Part shown: piece by piece, positions 1 through 11,815 of the stretch | Numbering within the stretch: position 1 is the first letter of the stretch | Layout of the letters: each line of letters starts with the position of its first letter | Source: Alitta virens | Taxonomy: Eukaryota > Annelida > Polychaeta > Phyllodocida > Nereididae | Reading direction: 5' to 3' | DNA length: 64,000 nt | Assembly: GCA_932294295.1 (NCBI GenBank) | Contig: OW028573.1 | Span: 70,533,829 to 70,597,828, forward strand | The notes under the pieces: model-generated | What the model saw: only the letters and a program-made list of their open reading frames with translations | Told to the model about the DNA's origin: nothing | Database searches by the model: none | Program-made: the position numbers and the translations under genes

Positions 1-404
1 TAGCTCTTGATTTATTAACTGTTTTTATATATCTTGGGAGGATATAAGAATGAATACCTTCGATAAATAATATAGTACACATGACTTCACAATGTGATAT
101 CATTGCAAGTTAATAACTTATGAGATAATTATATATAAGTGACAAGGCTAATAAACAAGAAGCATTGTACAATAAAGGAGATAACAAGCAAAAGAATGGA
201 TATGGTAAGATATCTTTGATATTATGGAAGAAATCTTTTTTGGATAGTAGCATATGCAAAACAGATTATATTCATCGCTGAGGATTGGGTATTTTTGTAC
301 CCTGCTGTGTAATGTCAGGTGACAGCGTTTTTCACTAATCAGTTGGTCATTATTGATACATATTGTGCAATCATATATAGAAACAGTTAATAAATCAAGA
401 GCTA
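1..404. mobile_element. MITE with ~32-bp terminal inverted repeats
   Basis: The first 32 bases (starting TAGCTCTTGATTTATTAACT) recur as their reverse complement at 373-404 with one mismatch. This encloses about 340 bp of AT-rich sequence with no transposase. Related copies occur at 1638-1935 and as fragments near 3640-3720 and 13540-13580. The left end coincides with the window edge, so the element may extend further. Confidence 0.7.
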
Positions 405-1637
405 ATAGTATGTAGGACACACTGTTTTCTGAAATTGTCTGAAATACCACGTAATTTCAGTAGCATTCTAGTCGAAAATATCTTCGGTGCTGCCTTGAAA
501 GTTCTGTATTAGGTATAACATTTTTGAGAATACATTTTCATTTGTGGCAGTTTCTAAAATTATCATCAAAGTTAAAGTTAGCAAACTGTAACAATGCATC
601 ACCAAATCAATTCGGAGCATGCATGCACATTTCGCTCGCTCTGAAACCTTAATGCTCTCACGTTTTGGGGAAAAATTGGTATTTGCAGTCATTGGCTTTT
701 TATCAGAAAGCAATTTCCATGTAATCCCTCACAAGGCTCTGATGCTTTTGGCAAACACCGAGGATCCATTAGCCCGTTTAAATTTTTATCCTAATTATTA
801 GCAAATGTGGTAAATATAAACAGGGTTTTCCAGTTGATTTGGATTTATGAAATAACAGCTGGGCTTGCTAAGGCTATACAGTGGCGTTCAAAAATACCCA
901 ATCACTTGAGGAAAGCAGTAGGGAAAAGTAAGAAGAACTGGGCCGGCGGGAGAACTGAGCCACCCTCTTTACAGCTAAAAGTAATATTGGTTTTATCCTG
1001 AAATTGGGTCACATTATTCCTAAGTTAATACATGTCTGAAAGCAAGAAATATTTCTTTTTCTGACAAAGGGAAATATTCGGTGTCAGTGGGTAAAATTTC
1101 AACTATGTATACAAGTGTTCATTGACAAAAACTGATAAAGAATAGATTAGAAATAAACATATTGTTATAATCAGCGTATAATTGAAGTACAATCATGTTA
1201 CTGACATGCTATGTGGAAAAATACGGTTGCCATTTCTTTCAAGCAACAGCTTTGGGGAGAATGGGACCACCTCAGGCGGGGAGATCTGGGCCCCTGTCCT
1301 AGGCCCCCCTCTGTTATAAAATACAATCAAAACGTTTGATCGGGAAGTATAAACCACACATTATGCTTAAACACTAGCTTACATGAAACCATTAATAATT
1401 GTTCTGGTTTTTCAGTTTGTTATAAACTGAAAAGAGGGGCAGGTCCCCTGCCCCATGGCCTACTTCTCCCTCCGGTAAGGAGAACTGGGCCATGAAATAT
1501 GGTTGAGAATTCTTTCAAAAAGGCACCTAGCATTATTACAGGTATACTTGACTTTGCTTTATTATTTGAATAGGCAAATATTAAAATTTGATAAACAACC
1601 GAGTTCTCCTTACTTTCCCCTATCTCCTGCATGCTAT
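405..1637. other. No gene recognised
   Basis: AT-rich sequence. Short open frames near 620-1000 show no domain. A G/C-rich patch around 1250-1310 and 1430-1480 (short runs such as GGGGCAGGTCCCCTGCCCC) contains a small palindrome and nothing else. Confidence 0.5.
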
Positions 1638-1935
1638 TATCTCTTTAACTTATTAACTGTTTTATATATCATGTTAAGATATAAAGTCGCCTCCTATAAA
1701 TATCAACGGAGGAAGAAAATTCCATAAACATGAACTTGTGTATAAGTTCTGTCATTATCTAACAAGTGCAAAAGCCCACGTATGAAGCAAATTGCATAAT
1801 AAAAGCGACAACAAGCAAAATAATGAATATGGCAAGATATCTTTGATATTATGAACAAATCTTTTGGAGACAGTAGCATGCAAAATATAATGTTTACCAT
1901 GGTCGATTGGATGTTTTTGAATCTCACTGTAGTTG
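1638..1935. mobile_element. Second, diverged copy of the left-edge MITE
   Basis: It shares with 1-300, in the same orientation, TTATTAACTGTTTTATATAT, the core ACAACAAGCAAAA...GGCAAGATATCTTTGATA, and the stretch around AAATCTTTTGGAGACAGTAGC. Only the left terminal repeat is recognisable. Confidence 0.6.
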
Positions 1936-3154
1936 TGTGATAAACTTGCATGTTGGTAGCATTGCAATGGTATGATCTAGACAGCTAACTTTGATGGCTG
2001 TGTTCGGGTTTCTAATGTCAATGATTAGATATTTTTTATAAAGAAAAGACCTGCAGGGATTTAAGAAAATATATGCTCTTTTCTGGCAGGTCTTGTAAAA
2101 TGAGAGATAATGATTTAGAAAGTAGCACACTATTCCATTGGAGTGTCATGCAAAGTCACATCCAGCTTCTCCATAATCAATCATAAAGCAGAATAAAGCC
2201 TTGCTCAGATGCGCTCTTTTTTTCTAATTGCTAGGTCTATATAGAGATGAGAGCTTTTAATAAATCATTTGGGAGATCACTGAAGTTGCATGGGTCATTA
2301 GGGTGATCGCATTACGCTTAATAAAGCAATTAGAGCAGAAAGCTGCCTCCTTCTTCAAAAGGCTCTCCTCAGACAAAAAACTTGACAGTCATGTCATTTT
2401 AAATTGCATCGTTTTCACCAAGAGTTTCTTCTTCTCTTTCAATATATCCTCCTGAAAAATCTCCTTCCCCAACGCGTTTCAATTATTCCAATCTTCTGAC
2501 AAGAAAATACAATTTGGAGGGGGCCCAATCGATTAAACGGGGAGTTTTAATGTAATTCATGAACGCAATATTTGATCAGTTCTAGGAAGGTAGATACAGC
2601 CACGTCCCCCATGTGTCCTTCGGGCGAAGTGTGGAGAGCAAAAACTCTCCAATGGCCCAAGATAATAAAACACAATCCCAATTCAAACTTGATTAAAACA
2701 CTCTGGCCCTAGGACGTATCAAGGAGAAAGAACCAGCTCCTCTCATTAATTTTTCGCTGGGATAGCTTGTCTCCATGAACCGTTTTAGCTTTCTGTTTTT
2801 CTGTGTCTGTGTTTCAACCATGGCTTACATTAAAACATTAATTTGAAGAAAGTTTCAATTGACTGTGATATTCTTTCGTTATATGTGCAAAAAGTGTCTG
2901 TTTTGTGATAATAATAATTATTATAATGTTTACTATTGGTGTGTGGTTGATCCAAAGAGAACCCATCCCTTGTTATTGTGACTCCATGCACTCACAAGAC
3001 TCAAGACAAGGTCACTGTCTAACCCTGACACAATACAGTCAACCCTATCCTAACGGTCACTTGATTACAAGGGCCACTAGCTCTTAACAGCCCATGGTCT
3101 CTGCCTGTCCTAATTAGCCCAACTGGTGCAGAAAAGCAGGACGTAAAGCCCTAT
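1936..3154. other. No gene recognised
   Basis: Unique AT-rich sequence. Some short GC-richer stretches (2570-2730) have no coding or RNA signature that I can see. Confidence 0.5.
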
Positions 3155-3219
3155 TCACACCCAGACCCACCACACCCACCACACCCACCACACCCACACC
3201 CACACCCACACCCACACCC

Positions 3220-3300
<81 letters not shown>
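3155..3300. repeat. Compound microsatellite (CCACAC)n/(CACACC)n then (CA)n
   Basis: CCACACCCA-type hexamers grade into about 37 CA dinucleotides. The stretch GCTCTTA(A)CGGCCACT is repeated just downstream (3301-3345). A pure alternating CA/TG run can adopt Z-DNA. Confidence 0.95.
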
Positions 3301-3301
<1 letters not shown>

Positions 3302-6300
3302 CTCTTAACGGCCACTTTACCCCAGAGCTCTTACGGCCACTATACCCCAACTCCCCAGACAGAATTTTAATTTTAAACAAACCCCTGCCTTAAACGGCCA
3401 CATTTGGTGACAGCTTATCACAGGATTGACTGTAATACCGTGCTTGTCTACGACAGTTAATAGGAAATATGGGTTGCAACATAATTACATTAAACACTTC
3501 CGTTATAAAGGGGTTAAATATTTGTTAAAATCCTACATTGTGAAATGGAATGATTCTTGTAAAGTTTTCCGCTCATTTAATTCAACAGATTCTAAACCAA
3601 GTTAACATGTGCACATTAGCATGAATACAAAGCATTCCAAATGAGATGTTCTAATTCATTTGACAGTAATGAAGTTGACAAGCAAATGAATATACCTTAT
3701 CATTACATGAGATGATAAGAGGGAGGGAAAGGGTGTTGTTCAACAGCAGCAGCAGCAGCAGCAACAGAAGCAATGGCAGCAGCATGAGCAGCAGCATTCT
3801 CCGCATCCTCAGAGGATGGCATCTCACTGTCAATCAGAGCATTGCACTTCTGCGTCGCCCTTGGGCACTTGCTAATTGCAAAATGTCAGAGAGAATTCTG
3901 CCCAATTCACACGTGATTGTTGGTGGGGGAATTTATCATGGCAAAATGGAAAGGGAAGAGATGCAATTGATTGTATTCAAGAACAAGGAGGGAAAATACG
4001 TCAGGCAGAACTGCTGCCCATTTTGTTATTTCAGCAGCAGCATAACTGCATTCAGAGGAAGACATTGGTTTCAACTGGTTTCAGCCACTGCCAAGAAATG
4101 ATTTTCCACAGGAGACCCCTCGGTGAAGTGAGATAGCCCTAGATGGCATGCAGTCCCTGGGATGCCTGGATGTTGGTGGCATGTCTTCTTGGCGAAAGTA
4201 AAACTGCCCTTTTGCGGCTTCTCTAATCAGGTTAATTTCATTTTAATGGAATTTTGATTCAACACAATTTCAAAATAACTGCATCTTAACTGTTTTACAA
4301 ACATCTTTAGCCAGCAGTTGTGTTCAAGGGTAAAATATATACATTCAACTGTGTCTAGAAGTACATACGCTGTGCGGTGGTGGAAAAGTTTTCACACAAC
4401 AGACATAGTGGTAAAATTGATTGATTGATTTATTGATTCATTCATTGTGTCCTCCTAATTAAATTAAATGTATTTGCATGACTAAAAATGAAAATGTCTC
4501 TATGGTGAGATAATTGAGATAATCAAGAGCATGCAGTCATATAGTTTACGTTTTGTTTCATTGACCAAATCAAACACAGTTGCAGAATACTTCATACATA
4601 CTTATATAAGAACTAAATTAGAACTATTGGAAAATTGTTTTTATGCCAAATCTTGCTAATTTAATGGACGGACAAAACTGGGCAGAAACTTTCTTCCCAC
4701 ACTGTCTTGCATATTTTAACCCTACCTCTTTCCTATCACACTAAATTGTCAACTTTTTGTTTGAAAAGAACCTGACAATCCTTAAGCCAAAATCAATAAA
4801 ATGGCAGTTGGTCAATTTAAGCCATTGACCAACTTCAATAAGTGTTCACTGTCCAGTATAATTCACTTCTTCATTGGTCTGGTGATCTTTTAAGGGGGTA
4901 AATATAGAGAGGGAAGATTTGCATAATTAGAGCAGTACAGCACAGAGACAGTCAGATGTACCCCTGTGGGAATTGGCAGGGGCTGGAGTAGTGGTCGCAT
5001 TGATTGTGATGAACATTATAAGGCCGATGGCTGACAGTTGATGGACACAATGAGGACTCTTGCTTGTGCCCAAGGGAACGAAAGAGCTTGCTCCAGTCTC
5101 AATCGCTCCTGGCCATCAGCTCGCCCTTCGGACAGTGGTCAAGCCAGATTGCAGCAAACCCCATGGAGCGCTCTCAACCTGGCAAATATGGATTAACGGT
5201 AGGATTTGTGGGAAACACACGTTGAAGGAGTTGACCGAAGAAAGTAGTCGAGTGAACACAGTTGCGAAGGCTCTCAGCAGACCTGGCCCTGTCCATTGAT
5301 TCTGGCCATTCATGAAGCCCACCCAGAAAGTCGATGGCAGATCCCTGTGACTTGAAGACACATCCAATCAGACTTGGTCGCCTTAACTTGTCAGGAGAAA
5401 ACCGTAGTCTTGTTACAGCCGGGGAAGCAAATGTCAGCGGCCTGGGGCCCTGGCCCACTCGCTAATAGCCGACCCGCGTCCGTCGCCTTTGATTTCCGCT
5501 CTGAGGTGACCTCCGGCAAAGCATGGGCGCATGCCCATTGACTACTGGCCCCTGTTTTGTCGGACTGCAAATCGCCTCTATTATAATCCTGCAATGCCGA
5601 ACACCCACGTCAGCGAGTGTCCAAGACCTTGACAGCATGTCAACCGCTGCGCTGGCCTCCAAACATCCACCTCAAGCGCATGCCAGCCTCCTCTGTGCCA
5701 GGGGTACCAATGATCTCTGCTGTCACGGCCTTTCGCGTACTATTCATGCAACTGCTTCCCTACTAGCCTGCTTGCTTGGTCTATTGCTGTTATTTAAGCT
5801 GTCACCAATGACCTTGCTTTGTCCTTGTTTTGGTCTTATCTTAATAACTGGGATTTTTGTGGGATAGGATTAGGATACATTAAACGTTTGCATTGCAGAT
5901 TGTGTGTGTCAATCCAGATGCAAGTAATTAATTAACCTCGCCGTGTATATGTTTCATTTAAAGCTTACACTGTATGGAAACACTTGTCTTTAATGGAAAC
6001 AACCAATGGAACCTTATATGCACACCATAATAAGAAAGGAAACATGATGTAGAATTAATTCCAAGAGGCACCTCCTCTAATATACTTAAATTTACCTGCC
6101 TGGAGAGGTTCTCGTTTTGCTTAATTCGCATTTGCATGTTGCGGATGAAGTATTGCTCTCCAAAGACCAAGATGGTTGATGTAGCACCCATTTTCAGAGG
6201 GAACAGCAGGTCCCTATGCTCCTATTTCTTGCTTATTGTGACCACTGCTAAGGGCTGGGTATCCCATAGGAAATGCCATCACTCCTAGGCCCGCTATTTT

Positions 6301-6500
6301 TCCCTCGAAATATCCACCAATGACAATTGCTAGTTATTTTTCATCATCTCCTGTCAACGTTTACCAGGCTTATTAATTATTCCTCCTACAAATGTTTCAC
6401 TTTGATGTAAACATATTTGGTTTTACCTCTCTTAATAAGATTAGGGCCATATTGAATTCCGTCATGCGGCAGGTTTCGATAAAGAGTGAATAATGACAGC
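3301..6500. other. No gene recognised; short MITE fragment and CAG run
   Basis: A diverged fragment of the left-edge MITE lies at about 3640-3720 and a short (AGC)n tract at 3742-3795. The stretch 5040-5870 is GC-richer than its surroundings with open frames on both strands, but I see no domain; it could be conserved non-coding DNA or an old exon. Confidence 0.45.
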
Positions 6501-6504
6501 AATT

Positions 6505-6596
6505 ATGCGCATGTGTGATGCCATGTTTTCTGTCATTGTCTTAAGGATGACATGCGCATCTGTTGCATCATGGGTAGAGGATTGGACGCCATCTTG
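6505..6596. promoter_or_regulatory. NRF1-like inverted pair and YY1 site
   Basis: ATGCGCATGT (6505-6514) and ACATGCGCAT (6550-6559) form a perfect 10-bp inverted repeat; both resemble NRF1 half-sites. A YY1-like GCCATCTTG follows at 6588-6596. The combination is seen in some metazoan promoters, but no first exon is evident nearby. Confidence 0.25.
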
Positions 6597-6599
6597 ATA

Positions 6600-7334
6600 T
6601 ATTGCGCGGGCATCTCTCAGTTTTGAAAGCATGCTAGCTCCACGGTCTCATGCAGAACATTTGGAAAATTTTGTGAATCTTGAGTGTGCAAGACGCCCGA
6701 ACCGTGAGGGGTAATAAATGGGAGAATTAAAAGGGACGCCTTTAAAAAACTACGGGAAATAATGGTTTGTTTTAAGCGTTCAATCTTTCAGTGGTAATAA
6801 TGAAATCGATTTCCGTCCGATAAACGTTCCCAGATGCCAGACAACTACATGCATAAGATAAAGACGTCAATCAAGATCCGAACCCCCCTAAGAACATGTT
6901 CCGTCAAGTAATATTGAGATTTCTTCTGATTTGTCAATATTGAACCATCGCTCGATATATAGCTTTCATGTTTGATCAAAAGAAAGCTGTCGGTAAGTGT
7001 GTGCTGTTTTTGAATAGCTGCAGATTCTGTTTTGTGTGGGACCCGGCAAGACGGCTGGATATGAAAGAAAATATGGGAAGAAAGTGGAAAATCAAATAGA
7101 CGGACAGTATCTCTGATCTGCAGGGTGGCACTGCGAAGTACAACAATAAAGACCCGAGGGATACACCAGAGAGAGAAGAACATCAATAAATCAATCATAA
7201 TGCCAGAATTAATTTTGAAAATTCTACAAGAACATCCGGCAAGATCACTTTTGAAGATCATGTGCTGTTTATCTCATTGATAAGACAGTTTATCACAACT
7301 TACAGAAATGGAAAACAGTTTCTACTCACCCATT
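6600..7334. other. No gene recognised
   Basis: A 138-codon open frame on the minus strand (6845-7261) shows no domain. A GTAAGTG donor-like site at 6992 is not linked to an open frame that starts with ATG. Confidence 0.4.
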
Positions 7335-7490
7335 AAATGAGCAAGGTTTTGGTAGAAATAATTTCCAATTATAAGTTCTTGTATACATAATATTATGTAT
7401 ATGCACTATTTTGCCAGTGCATTTGATAATATCAATGGAAACTTTGCCAATGATACCTCTCTTGTCTCACATAGCTATACGATTATTTTG
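7335..7490 (+). repeat. Dispersed repeat, copy 1
   Basis: Shares an ordered set of blocks with 51305-51480 in the same orientation: ATTAAATGAGCAA, TAAAGTTCTTG/TAAGTTCTTG, ACTATTTT.CCAGTGCA, TTTGATAA, GGAAACTTTGCC and GTCTCA near the end. No coding capacity; class unknown. Confidence 0.6.
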
Positions 7491-10400
7491 TCATGTAAAC
7501 ACACTAGATACATTTAGGAGGCTATATATTTCATGCGCGATAACTTTTCTACCACTGCTTTGATTTATCACACTTCGGATAGTTAATCTCATCACATACG
7601 CCTGTTACATTATCTTGTGTTTTTTACATACTCAGTTAATTACATACAACTTTTGATGTGAACTGAATCGGTGCTTATACTCACCCACCAAAGATGCATG
7701 TGCGTGTATACAGAGTGATGGAATTTATCATCATATTTCATAAGCTGGTGGATCTTACAGTACATGCAAGAGCAGGCAAATACGGTTATGAGCCACTCTT
7801 TGATATGCTAAATTTATGGATACATGGTTGTGTGTTATACTTTGTAAACATTAAGTTTACATGCAACGTAGGCTAAATCATCTTTAAGCCTCACTCTATC
7901 TTGCTCCTTGAGTGTAATCCTTCATACAAACATGTTGTATGGGAACGAGGCCTTCCCTGAGCAAGTCATTCATATTCTGCACTGCATAGATATGGCAAGC
8001 CGCAAGATTGAGCAGGGTTCTGCCAAGATAGCCAGCCGGTTACAGAATGGATCTCATGCTCTGTCTCCCATTCTGAAAGCAAAAAAAGAATGAGAGGAAT
8101 TTGCTATATTCGTTTATCAGTATTTCTGGTGCATGTACGTTGAGTTTATTGTATGAGCGACAGTTCCATTGCCACTTATTGTAGGCGCATAGGACTAAAT
8201 ACATTGTACAAGTCTGAGTGGAACGTTTTTAAATCAATAACCTACTGAGGTGGAAGATAGTTTCTGCACAGCCATGAAATGAAAGTAATTCTGTGTAAAA
8301 ATTATTTTTCTAATTAGGTTCTTGGCAACCCATATCAAGATTGCTGTATTTTTTAGTCATTTCAACAAATTTGACAATATAGGAGGATATGTATTCGGTT
8401 TGTGTAAACAGTTTTTTTTTGTACCAGATCTCAATCTATAGAATACCTCATACTAAGATATCTTACTGCTTAAGAGTACTTCTAAAATCAGTTTTATTCT
8501 GAAGACATGCCTGGTGAAGTTTTGTCATCACCTTTTTGTGCATGCCCATATTGGGATTGACCTTATAAGGAATACTAGTTCTTTTACGGGGAGTCTGCTG
8601 TATGACCATAACTGGTAACAATGGAATTTTACTGTAAAACAACATGGTTCTTCCAGTTGATGCAGCACATGACCTACATACACTCAGAACATTTCCAGAA
8701 ACATTGGGCTATTCATAGCCTGCAACATTGGTCTGCTATGAATGGCTGGGGGAACCAGGGCACGAATCCAACCCTGGTGAATTTTAGTTTTTCTTTTTGT
8801 TATGTATATATTTATCACTTATAAGATATATATCATTTATATCATCTTAAGAGAAGAGTATAATTTCTCCTTATCCTACAAAACTTTTTTTCTACATTAT
8901 CTATAATTGACTATTATAAAATGCTATCACACAAGTCTGGTACAAGTCTCTTTCTTAATGAGAGCTTTGCTTGTTACCACTGTAGCCTACATCAGCACAG
9001 CACTGTCAGGTTGACACTAATAGACAGGGGTGGAGAAAAAGAGATCTGATGTTTATTGCAGTTACTAAGTTGCATTGAAACAAGCGTTTTATTTATTTAA
9101 ACTCCCAATACTGGGAAATCAAAGTGAAAATATATCGATATATGTATGTACAGAAACATGGAAAAATAGTACGTATTGGTTAAAAAATAAGGTCTAGAAT
9201 CTGATGTGCCTTCATGACTATGGCACAGAAACTTTGGATGGAGGTTTATGCAGCAGGCGAACAGGGGAGTAACCAGTTTTGATAATACGCTCTATAAAAG
9301 AATTCTTTACAGTTTGCCCACCGATTAAGAAATTTGCAAGGGCTATACTCCGCAGTCCCCGAACTGGTGAGCTGACTTTGATATCGTTTTGCAGTGCTCC
9401 TATGTATTAAGTCAGTAACTGGGAGTATATGCAAAGCTTGAAGTAGGCTTGAGTAATGCGATCTCTTGCTGAAGTCCATAGCTCTTAATAATCGAGCCTT
9501 CTGTGTATTTGAGTATGCTCATGTCTTTAGATGTCAGTGACATTATTAAGTTAAGCATTGTTCTTGAATCAAGCTGATGTCAAGTGCAGGCAATTTATAA
9601 AGCGCATGCTCAAAATATGCTCAGACACCCTGCAATTACAACTTGATTAAGGTAAGAACTGAAATACCCCATGTTGGATATTTATGAAGAAAGAGTTACT
9701 AGTAAACTACATTCCTGATTGAATGCACCAAGCAATTTATTTCTATACTTGTACTTGTCAAAATTGTATTATTTAAGGTTATGATTACAAATATAGATTA
9801 CAGAAAGTACAATAAAAGCATATCATCACCTGAGGGTCATAATCCCATGTGGAGATTGTGCTTCAGTAATATCAGAAAGGTGGGAGTAAAATCTATTTAG
9901 GCTGAATAAGTGGCACCTGTATATTTTTTTGACTGCGGTTTTAGTTTTACGTTTTATGGTGTCCATTAAAAGTACTCACACTAACAATACATTTGCACTG
10001 GAGAGACAGCCTCATCTGTTTTGCATGCACTCGGGTCTTCAGTCTCTCACTAATGTCGGTGTAATGTCTATGTTTAGAACAGTCTATCTGGCGAATCACT
10101 GTTGGTAACCAATGGGGCTTTTAAAAATCCCAGGACTCTGAGTCTAACTAAGCTGTTGTGAATGATGGCATGCAAATTGCACCTGATGGGTGAGAGCTGA
10201 GGGTCTTACCAACAGGAATCAGTGAATCCTCAAATCAGGGCTAGAACAGCCAGCAATTTCACAATCGACCAGTAGGTTTGGTGGAGAGAGGACCCCAATG
10301 AGATTATGGTGTATTGATTAGAGAATGGATAGACGTGTTTTATATGCAGAAGAAAGAAAGTAGTCACATTTCAAAAACAGACTATTGTCCGAAGAGCAAG

Positions 10401-10684
10401 ATGGGGCAAGCATGGTCCAGCATTCATTCATCAGCCAGCAGTTGACGTCATCCGCTGATAGAGTGGTCCCTAGGAGATAGTGTCATCACTACTCTCTGTT
10501 CATCTTGTTTTCTCCTGTTTTTGGTCATTTTTGCCTTCAGGCTTCAGGCTGCGATGAAATATGTAGTACAGGAGAAAAAAAAACATGTTTATGTTTCTTA
10601 TTCTGTAAAATGCTGACTGAAGTAAGTCCGATATTGATGCTTATTAGTGTATTGGCACTCTTCATGAGGTACATCTCAGCTGGA
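7491..10684. other. No gene recognised
   Basis: Mostly unique AT-rich DNA. Small hairpins occur at 8708-8745 (ATTCATAGC/GCTATGAAT) and 8754-8779 (ACCAGGG/CCCTGGT). A perfect CRE (TGACGTCA) is at 10443-10450. Confidence 0.5.
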
Positions 10685-10870
10685 TGTCAATCGCATGAGG
10701 TTTTTTGTACTCGCTGTCTATGCTGAGGTAAATAAAAGACCCAACCTATAGGATAAATGTGTGGACTCCGAGTCGTTTCATCTCATCATTAAGTCTGCTG
10801 GTCAAGCGAGCTGGCTAAGCTTCAGACCAGTAGCATTGAGACATAGACAGGGACATAGGCATAGGCCTAG
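10685..10870 (+). mobile_element. SINE fragment, body plus type-1 tail
   Basis: Central-body words (GCTGGATGTCAATCGCATGA, TACTCGCTGTCTATGCTGAG) are followed by the type-1 tail (GTGGACTCC, TCATCTCATCATTA.GTCTG, AAGCTTCAGACCAGTAGCAT). It lacks the tRNA-like head. Confidence 0.75.
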
Positions 10871-11572
10871 GCAAAGATTGTGTGTGAGATATTGTTCCTT
10901 AACATTTTCAATAATTTAGTAAAAACATCCTTGCATAAATAAGTCCTCCCTCAAAAGATTAAGTACGATTATTTTCATCTTAGTTATACCTTAACTGAAC
11001 TAGATGATGAAACTGTAATTTCTTAGAATAATCCAATAGAATATTTACCTCATATTGCTTGCCATGTAATTAATAGCCCAATTTACAACAGCACTCTTCG
11101 GCCTATTCCCCACTTCATCTCCCATCTTTAAGTATCTTCCCTAAACGTCCCGTTTTCAGAATCTTTGATTTCTCATGTGCCAATGAGATGACCCCACATA
11201 GCTCAGGATCACGTGACACGCAGTTTTGTCCTCCAGGAGGAAGCGGAAATGAGTGCAAGGCCCCTTGGCCCCCTGGTGTCAAGTCTACTCTTCAATTAAA
11301 GCCAGAGGAGAAGAGAGCATGGTCAATTGACCCCTCCCTCTCAACTGCTCAGCTTCCCTTTGCTTTCATTGGGACAACATTGGGCTTTATAATCCTGTCT
11401 GCTGTTTGTTCCTTGGGACTTCTACTATCCTCTGTCCCTCTCTTCCCTTAACCCATACTCTGTTCAATTAACATGGCTACTCTTCCAAACCACTGCCTAT
11501 ATCTATTTTAATTTCAATATTTTCAGTGATTTGGAACTATCCACAATGTAACCTCACCATTAGGACCACTTT

Positions 11573-11632
11573 TGTTGTATTGTATTGTATTGTATTGTAT
11601 TGTATTGTATTGTATTGTATTGTATTGTATTG
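11573..11632. repeat. (TTGTA)n pentanucleotide microsatellite
   Basis: About eleven near-perfect units abut the 3' end of a minus-strand SINE and appear to be an expansion of its terminal ACAAT motif. Confidence 0.95.
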
Positions 11633-11636
11633 TGTC

Positions 11637-11815
11637 ACGTATCAGTGCTACTGGTCTGAAGTTTATCAATCAAAATGACCACTTGCCTCTGACAGGTGTA
11701 ATGATGTAAGAATAAGGCTTGGAGTCCCCACCCTTTTACACCTTTACCCCACGGTTAAGGTCTTCTATTTGCCCCTGCATAGACACCAAGTACAAGGCAT
11801 CGCCATTTTACGTCT
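11637..11815 (-). mobile_element. SINE fragment, body plus type-1 tail
   Basis: Reverse complement of the same body and tail: CTACTGGTCTGAAG at the tail end, then GGAGTCC, TTTACCCCA and ATAGACACCAAGTACAAGGC. The head is missing. Confidence 0.75.

Noticed and set aside
3114..3380. Val/Cys repeat protein on the minus strand
   Set aside because: Translation of the CA/CACACC microsatellite.
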